This document shows, in pieces, positions 26,765 to 34,401 of a stretch of 64,000 bases of DNA (position 1 is the first letter of the stretch; every line of letters starts with the position of its first letter). The notes under the pieces are model-generated. The model was not told where the DNA came from. It saw nothing but the letters and a program-made list of their open reading frames with translations, and made no database searches. This DNA comes from Thermaurantimonas aggregans (GTDB lineage Bacteria; Bacteroidota; Bacteroidia; Flavobacteriales; Schleiferiaceae), in NCBI RefSeq assembly GCF_003851885.1, contig NZ_BHZE01000004.1:85875-149874 (forward strand), written 5' to 3'. The position numbers and the translations under genes were made by a program.

Positions 26765-27469
26765 ATGAAATCAGACATTCCACTGTCATGTAACTCTTGT
26801 GTTACATTCAAAATTTCACAGCTGCGTTCTTTGCACAATGGAGAATTGGACTATGTAGAGCGCGAAAAAGGTTGTGCCTTCTTCAAAAAAGGCCAAACCT
26901 TGCTGGTAGAAGGCAGCCGCAACAATGGCGTGTATTGCATTCACAAAGGAAAAGTGAAAATTACCAGAATGGGTGCTGAAGGACGCGAGCAAATCATACG
27001 TTTTGGAAAAGAAGGGGATCTGATCGGATACCGCTCGTTACTTAGCGGTGAGCCCGTTAGTGCCTCTGTATATGCAATGGATGAAACACATGCCTGTTTT
27101 ATTCCAAAACACGTGCTCTTTCACTTCATACAGAGCAATCCTGCATTCACGCTCGACCTTATGAAGTTAGCATGTAAAGATCTTGGCGATGCAGGTAAAA
27201 TCATCACTAACCTCGCTCAAAAATCTGTGCGCGAGCGACTTGCCGAAGTGTTGCTGATTATCGACAATTCCTTTGGTACTGATGAAGATGGATGTCTGAA
27301 CGTAAGCATAACGCGCGAAGAAATTGCAAACATGGTGGGTACAGCTACTGAAACTGTGATTCGACTGCTCTCAGAATTCAAAGACGAAAATCTCATTGAA
27401 AACAAAGGCCGAAAAATAAAATTACTCAATAAGCGTGAACTTGCGCACATTGGTAATGTATATGATTGA
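26765..27469 (+). CDS. Crp/Fnr-family transcription regulator
   Basis: 234 residues from the ATG at 26765 (a TTG nine bases up is less likely). The cyclic-nucleotide-like sensor domain covers about 22-140, followed by a dimer helix and a winged helix (about 165-225) with ITREEIANMVGTATETVIRLLSEF. Compared with E. coli FNR, the recognition helix keeps Glu and Arg (ETVIR) but has Ile where FNR has Ser. N-terminal Cys9 and Cys12 plus Cys111 (in HACFIP, at the position of FNR Cys122) suggest possible Fe-S binding, though FNR Cys29 has no obvious counterpart. It is divergent from ccoI and upstream of the AlkB-type gene (21-base gap), so it may regulate either. Confidence 0.9.
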   Translation: MKSDIPLSCNSCVTFKISQLRSLHNGELDYVEREKGCAFFKKGQTLLVEGSRNNGVYCIHKGKVKITRMGAEGREQIIRFGKEGDLIGYRSLLSGEPVSASVYAMDETHACFIPKHVLFHFIQSNPAFTLDLMKLACKDLGDAGKIITNLAQKSVRERLAEVLLIIDNSFGTDEDGCLNVSITREEIANMVGTATETVIRLLSEFKDENLIENKGRKIKLLNKRELAHIGNVYD

Positions 27470-27490
27470 TGTAGATGGATTAGACAATCA

Positions 27491-28561
27491 ATGAGAAAGT
27501 ATCGCTATCTGCTTTCTTTTACTATCACGTTTTCTACCATATTAGCTTTTCAGTCAGATGGTTGGTTATCCTTTGCTACAGTGATGTATGCCTTTGGTAT
27601 TTTGCCCTTACTTGAATTAGTACTCCCGGCAGACCCATCTAATTTTTCTGATAGCGAGGAAACAATTTTAGCTAAAGACAAGCTTTTTGATTTTTTTATT
27701 CTGGCTGCAGCAGCTAGTCAATTCGTCCTTTTTGGATATTTCTTGCTCAATATTGCAACGGTCGATCCTTCACAGCTTACATTTTGGGGCAGGTCGCTTT
27801 CCTTCGGAGTGCATACTGGAGTTATGGGAATTAACGTAGGACATGAGTTGGGCCATAGAGTCGAAAAATGGATGCAGCGCATCGCCATGGGGCTTCTTTC
27901 CACCTCGCTTTATGCACACTTTTTCATAGAGCACAATTTCGGACATCACAAAAATGTAGGCACTCCGCACGATCCCTCTTCTGCCCGCTTAAACGAACCG
28001 ATATATAGCTTTTGGCTGCGGGCAGTTAGCCAGGGCATTATTTCAGCGTACAACATTGAAAAAAATCGACTCCAACGGAAGAAACTGCCCGTGTTCAGTG
28101 TTCACAATCTTTTTTTAATACTCATGCTGGTGCAGACTGCACTCTTAATAGGTGTTTACGCAATTTTTGGCAAAACTGTATTACTCGCTTTTCTCCTCTC
28201 TGCCACTACCGGATTTCTATTGCTCGAAACTGTAAATTACATTGAACATTACGGACTTACCCGCAGAAAAGTAAGCGACCGCAGGTATGAAGATGTAAAC
28301 GTAACCCACTCGTGGAACTCTGATCATATCATCGGCCGCAGCGTGCTCTTTGAACTCTCAAGACACAGCGATCACCATGAAAATCCTTACCGTAAATATC
28401 AAATTTTAAAACACTACGACCAAAGTCCACAAATGCCCACAGGATACCCAGGAATGATGCTGCTTACGCTCATTCCTCCGCTTTGGTTTTATGTAATGAA
28501 CAGAAAAATCAATCAATTACATGGAGATCAGCAAGGAAGAATTGCTACGCAAGTTCAATGA
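27491..28561 (+). CDS. alkB: AlkB-type alkane 1-monooxygenase (membrane non-heme diiron)
   Basis: 356 residues with about six membrane helices. It has all histidine clusters of the AlkB branch of the membrane desaturase/hydroxylase superfamily: HELGH (118-122), EHNFGHH with VGTPHDPSSAR (147-165), RHSDHHENP (291-299), plus the AlkB-specific NYIEHYG (249-255). AlkB oxidises medium-chain n-alkanes at the terminal carbon using O2 and electrons from rubredoxin. No rubredoxin or rubredoxin reductase gene is adjacent. The usual TPEDPAS segment reads TPHDPSS here. It is 21 bases after the Fnr-like regulator and overlaps the thioesterase gene by 41 bases. Another lipid hydroxylation substrate is possible. 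Confidence 0.88.
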   Translation: MRKYRYLLSFTITFSTILAFQSDGWLSFATVMYAFGILPLLELVLPADPSNFSDSEETILAKDKLFDFFILAAAASQFVLFGYFLLNIATVDPSQLTFWGRSLSFGVHTGVMGINVGHELGHRVEKWMQRIAMGLLSTSLYAHFFIEHNFGHHKNVGTPHDPSSARLNEPIYSFWLRAVSQGIISAYNIEKNRLQRKKLPVFSVHNLFLILMLVQTALLIGVYAIFGKTVLLAFLLSATTGFLLLETVNYIEHYGLTRRKVSDRRYEDVNVTHSWNSDHIIGRSVLFELSRHSDHHENPYRKYQILKHYDQSPQMPTGYPGMMLLTLIPPLWFYVMNRKINQLHGDQQGRIATQVQ

Positions 28562-28946
28562 GCGCTCACGCACTACATTGATGGATACACTACACATTCA
28601 ATACACGGATGTAGGACCAGACTATTTGGTAGCTGAAATGCCTGTAGGCCCTCAAGTCCATCAGCCATATGGGGTTTTGCACGGTGGTGCCACCGCAGCT
28701 CTTGCAGAGAGCGTAGGTAGTGCAGCTTCAGCTTTACACATCGATCGAAATACTCAGCAAGTGTATGGCATTGAAATCAGTTGCAATCACTTGCGCTCCA
28801 TTTCTGAAGGCAAAGTCGTAGCAACCGCCAAAGCTATTCATTTGGGAAGAAGCACACATCTCTGGGAAATCGAAGTTCGTGACACTGAAGGCAAGTTAAT
28901 CTCACACTGTAAGCTCACCAATATGGTAGTTTCAAAGAGAAATTAA
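28521..28946 (+). CDS. Hotdog-fold thioesterase (PaaI/EntH-like)
   Basis: 141 residues, cytoplasmic. Motifs of the 4-hydroxybenzoyl-CoA thioesterase / PaaI group are visible: QVHQPYGVLHGGATAALAESVGS (about 46-68, with the His-Gly-Gly of the active-site loop and a Glu on the following helix), and GIEISCNHLRSISEGKVVATAKAIHLGRS. Members hydrolyse acyl- or aryl-CoA esters. It starts 41 bases inside the alkB-type gene in another frame, a strong sign of co-expression, so it may act on acyl-CoA made from the hydroxylase products. A menaquinone role (DHNA-CoA thioesterase) is an alternative for this family. Confidence 0.88.
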   Translation: MEISKEELLRKFNERSRTTLMDTLHIQYTDVGPDYLVAEMPVGPQVHQPYGVLHGGATAALAESVGSAASALHIDRNTQQVYGIEISCNHLRSISEGKVVATAKAIHLGRSTHLWEIEVRDTEGKLISHCKLTNMVVSKRN

Positions 28947-29064
28947 TTTACAAAGTTTAGCGAAATAAAATTCAATTCAGCCCGGAGTTATTTCCCTCAC
29001 TTATCATAAATCACGAAACCAATAAGTCGATAAAAACAGTCAAGTTGGTTGAATGTTCTTCTTC

Positions 29065-29095
29065 TTGCGAATACTCATGTAAAATTGTACCTTTG
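29065..29095 (+). promoter_or_regulatory. Promoter of the lipoprotein-cmk pair
   Basis: TTG at 29065-29067, a 20-base spacer and TACCTTTG at 29088-29095 fit the Bacteroidota consensus. It lies 15 bases before the ATG at 29111. Confidence 0.6.
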
Positions 29096-29110
29096 CTGAA
29101 ACGCAATTAA

Positions 29111-29656
29111 ATGTCTCGCGCTTTTAGGTATCTATTTCTATCTCTGTTAATAGCCACAACCATTTCTTGTAAGAAAAAGAGCAAAACTGACCCAGAACCC
29201 CCAATTAAACCGCTTAAAGAACTTCTACCTGGCTCTTGGAGATCAATTACTTACAAAGCTTCAGCGCGTATAACCCTTTCAGGTGTCGAATACGAATTGA
29301 TCAGATCTGTAAAAAACGGTGAAATAAACTGTGTTATAAATGCAGCTTTTGATCGCCTCTACTTCGAAGGTCAAGGCACATTTGAAACTACAATTCGAGT
29401 AGCAGGACAAAATCTGCAAACAATGGATCAGCTTTTTAGCTATTCGCAGCAAAACTCAAATTATCAAATCACCACAGCTGAAGTAAACTCTTTTGAAATG
29501 GTGCGAGTGGGTGAAAGCAACCCAAACACCATAGTTGTACAAGTGGTTAGACAATCAGATAATCAGCTTAAAATCTCTTTTGAACAAGCTGAAAACATTG
29601 AAAATCTCGGAATGGTCAACTTTCAGTACGAATACGAACTCACAAAAAATCCATGA
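29111..29656 (+). CDS. Small lipoprotein, lipocalin-like length
   Basis: 181 residues with a lipoprotein signal ending TISC (acylated Cys at about residue 20) followed by a KKKSKTDPEPP linker. The motif LLPGSWRSITYKASARI near residue 40 is typical of the lipocalin-like (DUF4923/ lipocalin_5-type) lipoproteins of Bacteroidota that begin with a GxW pattern, and the rest is beta-rich. Family assignment is tentative and the ligand is unknown. Its stop codon overlaps the cmk start (ATGA), so the two are co-translated although no functional link is obvious. Confidence 0.65.
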   Translation: MSRAFRYLFLSLLIATTISCKKKSKTDPEPPIKPLKELLPGSWRSITYKASARITLSGVEYELIRSVKNGEINCVINAAFDRLYFEGQGTFETTIRVAGQNLQTMDQLFSYSQQNSNYQITTAEVNSFEMVRVGESNPNTIVVQVVRQSDNQLKISFEQAENIENLGMVNFQYEYELTKNP

Positions 29657-30372
29657 ATCCCAAACAGCTCACTATAGCCATCGACGGATTTTCCTCAACA
29701 GGCAAATCGACACTTGCCAAAGACCTGGCAGTGGCTTTGGGATTAAACTACATCGACTCAGGGGCGATGTACCGAGCAGTGGCTCTATATGCCCTCGAAA
29801 ACAATTTGGTTCACGATGGACAGATAAGTCCTGAACTAGTAAAGAAACTTGACGACATTCATATTGCCTTCCAGTTCAATCCTACTAATAAAAAGAGCGA
29901 AACTTTTTTGAATGGTCGAAATGTAGAAGATAAAATTCGCTCAACCGCGGTAAGCGCTGTAGTAAGTGAAGTTGCAGCAATTCCTGAAGTGCGTCGTCAT
30001 TTGGTGTACTTGCAAAAAAATATGGGAAAAACAGGAGGCGTAGTAATGGACGGCAGAGATATTGGCTCAGTTGTTTTTCCAGATGCCGAGCTGAAAATCT
30101 TTATGACTGCTGACGAGGATGTACGCGTATTAAGACGTTGGAAAGAACTAAAAGACAAAGGGTACAACACCACTATTGAAGAAGTAAGAGAAAATTTAAA
30201 CCATCGCGATCATTTAGATACGACACGTGCTGATAGCCCACTAATAAAAACTGAAGACGCTATAGTACTCGACAACAGTAACCTCTCTCAACAGGAACAA
30301 CTCGAGCTCGCTATTAGCTGGGCTAATAAAGCAAAGGCGATTGTTGAAGAATCACAGAAGGTTCAGTGCTGA
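29653..30372 (+). CDS. cmk: Cytidylate kinase
   Basis: 239 residues. Phosphorylates CMP and dCMP with ATP in pyrimidine metabolism. Visible are the P-loop AIDGFSSTGKSTLAKDLA (about 8-25), YIDSGAMYRAVALYA, the VVMDGRDIGSVVFPDAELKIFMTA segment with the CMP-binding Asp/Arg, and the lid RREDS-like region HLDTTRADSPL. Length is close to the family norm (about 225-230). Coupled to the upstream lipoprotein by a 4-base overlap. The stop converges with the acyl-CoA-binding protein gene (10-base overlap). Confidence 0.96.
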   Translation: MNPKQLTIAIDGFSSTGKSTLAKDLAVALGLNYIDSGAMYRAVALYALENNLVHDGQISPELVKKLDDIHIAFQFNPTNKKSETFLNGRNVEDKIRSTAVSAVVSEVAAIPEVRRHLVYLQKNMGKTGGVVMDGRDIGSVVFPDAELKIFMTADEDVRVLRRWKELKDKGYNTTIEEVRENLNHRDHLDTTRADSPLIKTEDAIVLDNSNLSQQEQLELAISWANKAKAIVEESQKVQC

Positions 30373-30650
30373 ACAGATTTTAAAAGGCGGATAAATTCTT
30401 TTTGCGCAACGCCTTTAGGCATGCCTTTAAGACGAGCCCAAGCGTCGTGTAGCAATGTCTCCATTACCATGGAATATCGCTCAGGCCTTGGATTAGGATT
30501 GTCGCCTAAAGTTGCTTGATTTTTATATGCTTCTAGTAAAATTCGAATATCTAAGGGCAATTCATGGTAATTCACTGACTTGATAATCTTCTGAAAATCA
30601 GAATCAGAAGCTTTAGTAACTGAAGGTAACGGAATTTCTTCTAAATACAT
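30363..30650 (-). CDS. Acyl-CoA-binding protein (ACBP family)
   Basis: 95 residues. The segment LEAYKNQATLGDNPNPRP (39-56) matches the ACBP core L(Y)xxYKQATxGDxxxxRP, with the acyl-CoA-binding Tyr and Lys of YKxAT. HDAWARLKGMPKGVAQKEFI (68-87) matches WDAWxxLKGMSKEEAMxxYI. The usual Trp of WDAW is His here. ACBPs bind long-chain acyl-CoA esters in the cytoplasm as carriers or buffer. Length fits the family (about 86-92). This is a small soluble protein without leader. A role alongside the AlkB/thioesterase pair about 1.5 kb upstream is suggestive only. Confidence 0.87.
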   Translation of the reverse strand: MYLEEIPLPSVTKASDSDFQKIIKSVNYHELPLDIRILLEAYKNQATLGDNPNPRPERYSMVMETLLHDAWARLKGMPKGVAQKEFIRLLKSVQH

Positions 30651-30798
30651 GGGAAATAGATCTTGTCAGATATGCTTTATAAACGATGAGAAATATTTGA
30701 AGGTTAGTTCTCCTCAGGGATTTTTTATTTGGTATTTTAAAATCTTAGCAAAAGTAGGTAGATATTGAAAATCAATTACTTAAAAAGTTATTAGAAAA

Positions 30799-31125
30799 TT
30801 ACTCTTCGAGTTCGACGATAAAAATCGCCTCAGTAGGTTTTTTAAAGTAGTACTGTTCTCTGGCAAAGCGCTCTAGCATATCTGGATTGCTTTCCAACTG
30901 CTCGATCAACTTTTTATCTTTCTCAATTTCTGATTTGTAAAATTCGATGGCTTTGCGTGTTTGCCGAATTTCTTTGTAAAGCTTGTAGTGAATTTTAAGC
31001 GAATGGGTATCTAAAAAGAGCATCCAAATCAAAAAAAGCACGCCCGAGAGCACATAGCGATTTCTCATCCAACCAAGCGAAGGATGGTTTAAAAGCATTC
31101 GGAGGCTGTTAAGTGCTTTTTTCAT
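30799..31125 (-). CDS. DivIC/FtsB-like septum formation initiator
   Basis: 108 residues from the ATG at 31123-31125 (MKKALNSL); the longer frame adds an unlikely hydrophobic extension. One transmembrane helix (about 27-42, VLSGVLFLIWMLFLD), then a coiled coil (about 48-90, YKEIRQTRKAIEFYKSEIEKDKKLIEQLE) and the conserved ending NPDMLERFAREQYYFKKPTEAIFIVE. This matches the FtsB/DivIC family, which forms the FtsQ-FtsB-FtsL type complex linking divisome assembly to septal wall synthesis. It precedes nothing obviously related here and is downstream of the korB gene on the same strand. Confidence 0.87.
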   Translation of the reverse strand: MKKALNSLRMLLNHPSLGWMRNRYVLSGVLFLIWMLFLDTHSLKIHYKLYKEIRQTRKAIEFYKSEIEKDKKLIEQLESNPDMLERFAREQYYFKKPTEAIFIVELEE

Positions 31126-31204
31126 TTGAATGATACAAATAAAAGAAACTAAGGCCGTTAATAAAATGCGCGGCAACAAGTATTATCCACAATGTTTTGT
31201 TATT

Positions 31205-32218
31205 TCAGTTCACCACCCAGGTTTGCGAACCGGCTATCAGCTTATCGAGCGAAAGATCTTTTTTCGTTGCCTTAGCTTGAGCGATTTGTTCATTGGCCAG
31301 CGACTCATATGTTGGGCGATTAATCTGATAGAAAATTCCGAATGGACGTGGGAAAAAGTTTTCATCGCCCGGCATTTCAAAAAAGTTAGCCAAAATCCAC
31401 GCTTTTGTCAAATCTTTTGGATCGTGAATCCAGAGATCGTCGGCCGTAAATTGATCTCCCAAAGTGACAATTTGAGGTGTACAGCCATCTAATCGAATTC
31501 CTTTATCTTGCTGTGCACCGAAGATTAAAGGTTGACCCGGCACGAGATTGATTGTATTGTCAGCTTTGTGTGCTTTATCTGAAAAAATCTCAAAAGCACC
31601 GTCGTTAAAGACGTTGCAATTTTGATAAATTTCAATAAATGATGTGCCTTTATGAGCTATGGCCTCGCGCAGTACATAACGCAGATGCTGAGGATCTCGA
31701 TCGATGGTGCGTGCCACAAATGTGCCTTGCGAACCAAGAGCCAATGCAATTGGATTTACAGGATGATCAATAGTTCCGTAAGGCGAAGATTTTGTCTTCT
31801 TCCCGAACTCTGAAGTAGGCGAATACTGGCCTTTTGTGAGTCCATAAATCTCATTGTTAAAGAGTAACACTTGAACGTCCAAATTTCTTCGAAGCAGGTG
31901 CATGGTATGATTTCCACCGATAGAGAGTCCGTCGCCGTCGCCGGTAATGATCCAAACGCTGAGCTCAGGACGGGTCATTTTGAGGCCGGTCGCAATGGTA
32001 GCAGCCCTGCCATGTATGCCGTGCATCCCATAGGTATTCATGTAATAAGGGAAGCGCGATGAGCAACCGATACCACTCACAAAGACAATCTCTTCTGGCC
32101 TCAAACCTGTTTCGGGAAGTACGCTCTGAACTTGCTTTAATATAGAGTAATCACCGCAACCAGGACACCATCTTACCTCCTGATCACTCACAAAGTCCTT
32201 GGCTGTTAAGACGTTCAT
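31205..32218 (-). CDS. korB: 2-oxoacid:ferredoxin oxidoreductase, beta subunit
   Basis: 337 residues. The beta subunit holds thiamine diphosphate and an Fe-S cluster and oxidises 2-oxoacids (2-oxoglutarate or pyruvate) to acyl-CoA with ferredoxin. Seen: [12 protein letters not shown] (about 16-27), [24 protein letters not shown], the TPP motif [17 protein letters not shown] and [16 protein letters not shown]. The partner alpha subunit (usually immediately upstream) is absent: upstream is a divergent cytochrome c peroxidase gene. Substrate cannot be fixed from the beta subunit alone; korB is chosen because the [12 protein letters not shown]/long C-terminus form is usual for 2-oxoglutarate enzymes in aerobes. 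It has its own -7 box. Confidence 0.92.
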   Translation of the reverse strand: MNVLTAKDFVSDQEVRWCPGCGDYSILKQVQSVLPETGLRPEEIVFVSGIGCSSRFPYYMNTYGMHGIHGRAATIATGLKMTRPELSVWIITGDGDGLSIGGNHTMHLLRRNLDVQVLLFNNEIYGLTKGQYSPTSEFGKKTKSSPYGTIDHPVNPIALALGSQGTFVARTIDRDPQHLRYVLREAIAHKGTSFIEIYQNCNVFNDGAFEIFSDKAHKADNTINLVPGQPLIFGAQQDKGIRLDGCTPQIVTLGDQFTADDLWIHDPKDLTKAWILANFFEMPGDENFFPRPFGIFYQINRPTYESLANEQIAQAKATKKDLSLDKLIAGSQTWVVN

Positions 32219-32237
32219 TGATATTAAAATTTCTCTA

Positions 32238-32245
32238 CAAAGGTA
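32238..32245 (-). promoter_or_regulatory. -7 box of korB
   Basis: On the minus strand TACCTTTG matches TAnnTTTG and lies 19 bases before the start at 32218. Confidence 0.5.
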
Positions 32246-32359
32246 CTTTAGCGGTAAGCTTGCTAAATGATTTACATCAGATAAAAAGGTGATTCGGATT
32301 ATAGTATTTTTCTATTAAAAATAAACATTGTTAGATTTTAATAATTTATATGCTTTCAC

Positions 32360-32367
32360 TATCTTTG
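32360..32367 (+). promoter_or_regulatory. -7 box of the cytochrome c peroxidase gene
   Basis: TATCTTTG matches TAnnTTTG, 17 bases before the ATG at 32385. Confidence 0.5.
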
Positions 32368-32384
32368 TTCAAAACAAAATGCCT

Positions 32385-33437
32385 ATGAAAAAGCACACAC
32401 TAATTGTATCAGCTGCAGTTCTAACAGCTCTCATTGCAAGCCAGGCTTGTAATCAATCAGCCGAAAAAGAGAACGCTGCCGAAACAGAAGCTTCCTTCAC
32501 AGCCGAAGATTCAACGCTTTGGAAAACTGCTTCAAACATTTTCAAGCCTCTACCTCCAATTGAGGTGAATTTAGAATCCCCACTGTTCAAATTGGGTGAA
32601 AAGCTTTACCACGAAACTGCCCTCTCAGCCAACAACCAAATGAGCTGCAACACTTGCCATCAGGTAGCCAATTATGGTGTTGACAACGAGCCAACATCTC
32701 CAAGCTTTGACAAGAAGGCTCGTGGCGAGCGCAACAGTCCTTCTTCTTATAATGCGAGTTTGCACATTGCCCAGTTTTGGGATGGTAGAGCTGCTGACCT
32801 CGTAGAGCAAGCCAAAGGACCTATCCTGAATCCGGTAGAAATGGGATTGAAAAACGAGAAAGAAGCTGTAGCCAAAATTAAAGCAATACCAGAGTACAAG
32901 GAATTGTTTGAAGCTGCTTTTCCGGGCGAAAAGGATCCTATCACATATCACAACATCGCTTTGGCCATTTCTGAATATGAGAAATCACTGATGACTCCTT
33001 CGCCTTTTGATGAATACCTCAAGGGCAACTATGCTGCTCTCGATGCCAAACAGCGCGAAGGTCTAAAGACTTTTATCGAAACAGGATGCATCACCTGCCA
33101 TACTGGCGTAAATCTAGGTGGACACATGTACCAAAAATTTGGTTTGGTAAAAGGCCCCTACTGGGAATACACCGGTTCTGAGCGCCAAGATGTAGGTCGC
33201 TATGCAGTAACAAAAAATGAGGCTGATATGTATGTATTTAAAGTACCTTCACTTCGCAATGTAGAGAAAACTTGGCCTTACTTCCACGACGGCAGTGTGG
33301 CTGACTTGAGCAAAGCTGTTCGAATTATGGCCACTACTCAGTTAGGTCGTGACCTGAGTAACGAACAGACTGATGCCATCGTTGCATTTTTGCGCAGCCT
33401 AACCGGCGAAATACCTAAACATATTGCCTCAAATTAA
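32385..33437 (+). CDS. Di-heme cytochrome c peroxidase
   Basis: 350 residues from MKKHTLIV (an in-frame ATG two codons earlier is equally possible). The N-terminal lipoprotein-like signal has Cys at about 22, although the preceding SQA is an imperfect lipobox. Two heme c sites are present: CNTCH (88-92) and CITCH (235-239). The MauG/CcpA family signatures FWDGRAADL (131-139) and YFHDGSVADLSKAV (299-312) are also visible. The enzyme reduces H2O2 to water in the periplasm with electrons from small cytochromes or cupredoxins. It is followed after 38 bases by azurin, the classical electron donor of such peroxidases, so they probably act as a pair. Confidence 0.94.
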   Translation: MKKHTLIVSAAVLTALIASQACNQSAEKENAAETEASFTAEDSTLWKTASNIFKPLPPIEVNLESPLFKLGEKLYHETALSANNQMSCNTCHQVANYGVDNEPTSPSFDKKARGERNSPSSYNASLHIAQFWDGRAADLVEQAKGPILNPVEMGLKNEKEAVAKIKAIPEYKELFEAAFPGEKDPITYHNIALAISEYEKSLMTPSPFDEYLKGNYAALDAKQREGLKTFIETGCITCHTGVNLGGHMYQKFGLVKGPYWEYTGSERQDVGRYAVTKNEADMYVFKVPSLRNVEKTWPYFHDGSVADLSKAVRIMATTQLGRDLSNEQTDAIVAFLRSLTGEIPKHIASN

Positions 33438-33475
33438 ATTTTAACCATAAAATCTATAAATTAGAACACCGAAAA

Positions 33476-33970
33476 ATGAAGACCAATCGTTTAGCTATTT
33501 TACTCTTAGCCCTTGCAGCTGCATGTGGTGGAGGTGCAGAGAAAGAAGCAGCTACTGCTCAAGAAGAACAAGCTGTACAAGAAGAAGTACCGGCTGTCGT
33601 AGAAGTGGTAATCGAGGCCAACGACCAAATGAAGTATAACCTCGACCGCATCGATGTGAAAGCCGGTCAAAAGGTAAAATTGACCCTAAAGCACGTAGGA
33701 CAATTACCCGTAGAGTCAATGGGTCACAACTGGGTATTGCTAAAGCAAGGTACTGATGTGGCTGAATTTGCAACAGCTGCTATCAACCACAAAGACAACG
33801 GATACATCGACCCTGCCAAGGCTGATCAAGTAATCGTAAAAACTGAAATGATCGGCGGTGGTCAAGAAACTACTATTGAGTTTGATGCTCCTGAAAAGGG
33901 TATTTACGACTTTATCTGCACCTTCCCCGGTCATTACAGCATGATGAAGGGCAAGTTTGTGGTAATGTAA
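33476..33970 (+). CDS. Lipoprotein azurin (type 1 copper protein)
   Basis: 164 residues. A lipoprotein-type signal ends at Cys17 (LALAAACGGG), followed by an acidic Ala/Glu-rich linker (about 21-42) that tethers the cupredoxin. The domain has the azurin landmarks DQMKYNLD, LKHVGQLPVESMGHNWVLLK and CTFPGHYSMMKG, giving copper ligands His84, Cys148, His153 and the axial Met157. Azurin carries electrons in the periplasm, here most likely to the adjacent cytochrome c peroxidase, possibly also from or to the ACIII/oxidase chain. It ends with a terminator. Confidence 0.95.
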   Translation: MKTNRLAILLLALAAACGGGAEKEAATAQEEQAVQEEVPAVVEVVIEANDQMKYNLDRIDVKAGQKVKLTLKHVGQLPVESMGHNWVLLKQGTDVAEFATAAINHKDNGYIDPAKADQVIVKTEMIGGGQETTIEFDAPEKGIYDFICTFPGHYSMMKGKFVVM

Positions 33971-33993
33971 TTCAAAGAAAAACACAGTTATTT

Positions 33994-34026
33994 AAAGGGT
34001 GTCCGATATTTTTCGGGCACCTTTTT
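33994..34026 (+). terminator. Rho-independent terminator of the peroxidase-azurin pair
   Basis: GGTGTCCGA and TCGGGCACC form a stem of 9 bp (one G-T pair) followed by TTTTT, about 25 bases after the azurin stop codon. Confidence 0.82.
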
Positions 34027-34342
34027 CATTTTAAAACTTTTCCTTTTTAAATAAATCGCTTAAAAAATGTATGCTTTTGGCAGAAATGCCAATAAAGTAT
34101 CTTTTCTAAACCTTTTAAAAAATTGATTTTCTTATAATTAAAAATTGTCAGCCAAAAGTCATTACTGATTATAGCTTTTTTGAATTTTTTAATTCATTAA
34201 ATACATACGATTAAAATTTTGCTCCACAACAAAACACTGAATCGATAGTTTACTGGTAAGAGGATGCTAACGAGCCACTGTATGTGGATTGAATTACACA
34301 GAAGCTGAAACCTGGTAAGTACATACGTGAGATATCAAAATT
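34027..34342. other. AT-rich intergenic region
   Basis: About 315 bases between two terminators that close the convergent azurin and acnA genes. It is AT-rich with A and T runs. I see no gene, RNA structure or repeat in it. Confidence 0.5.
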
Positions 34343-34376
34343 AAAAAAACCGCCTTGCGAAACCTCGCAAGGCGGC
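34343..34376 (-). terminator. Rho-independent terminator of acnA
   Basis: CCGCCTTGCGA and TCGCAAGGCGG form an 11-bp stem with a 4-base loop. On the minus strand it is followed by a run of seven T residues. It lies about 25 bases after the acnA stop. Confidence 0.92.
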
Positions 34377-34401
34377 TTTATTTGAGAACAATATGAGTGA
34401 A

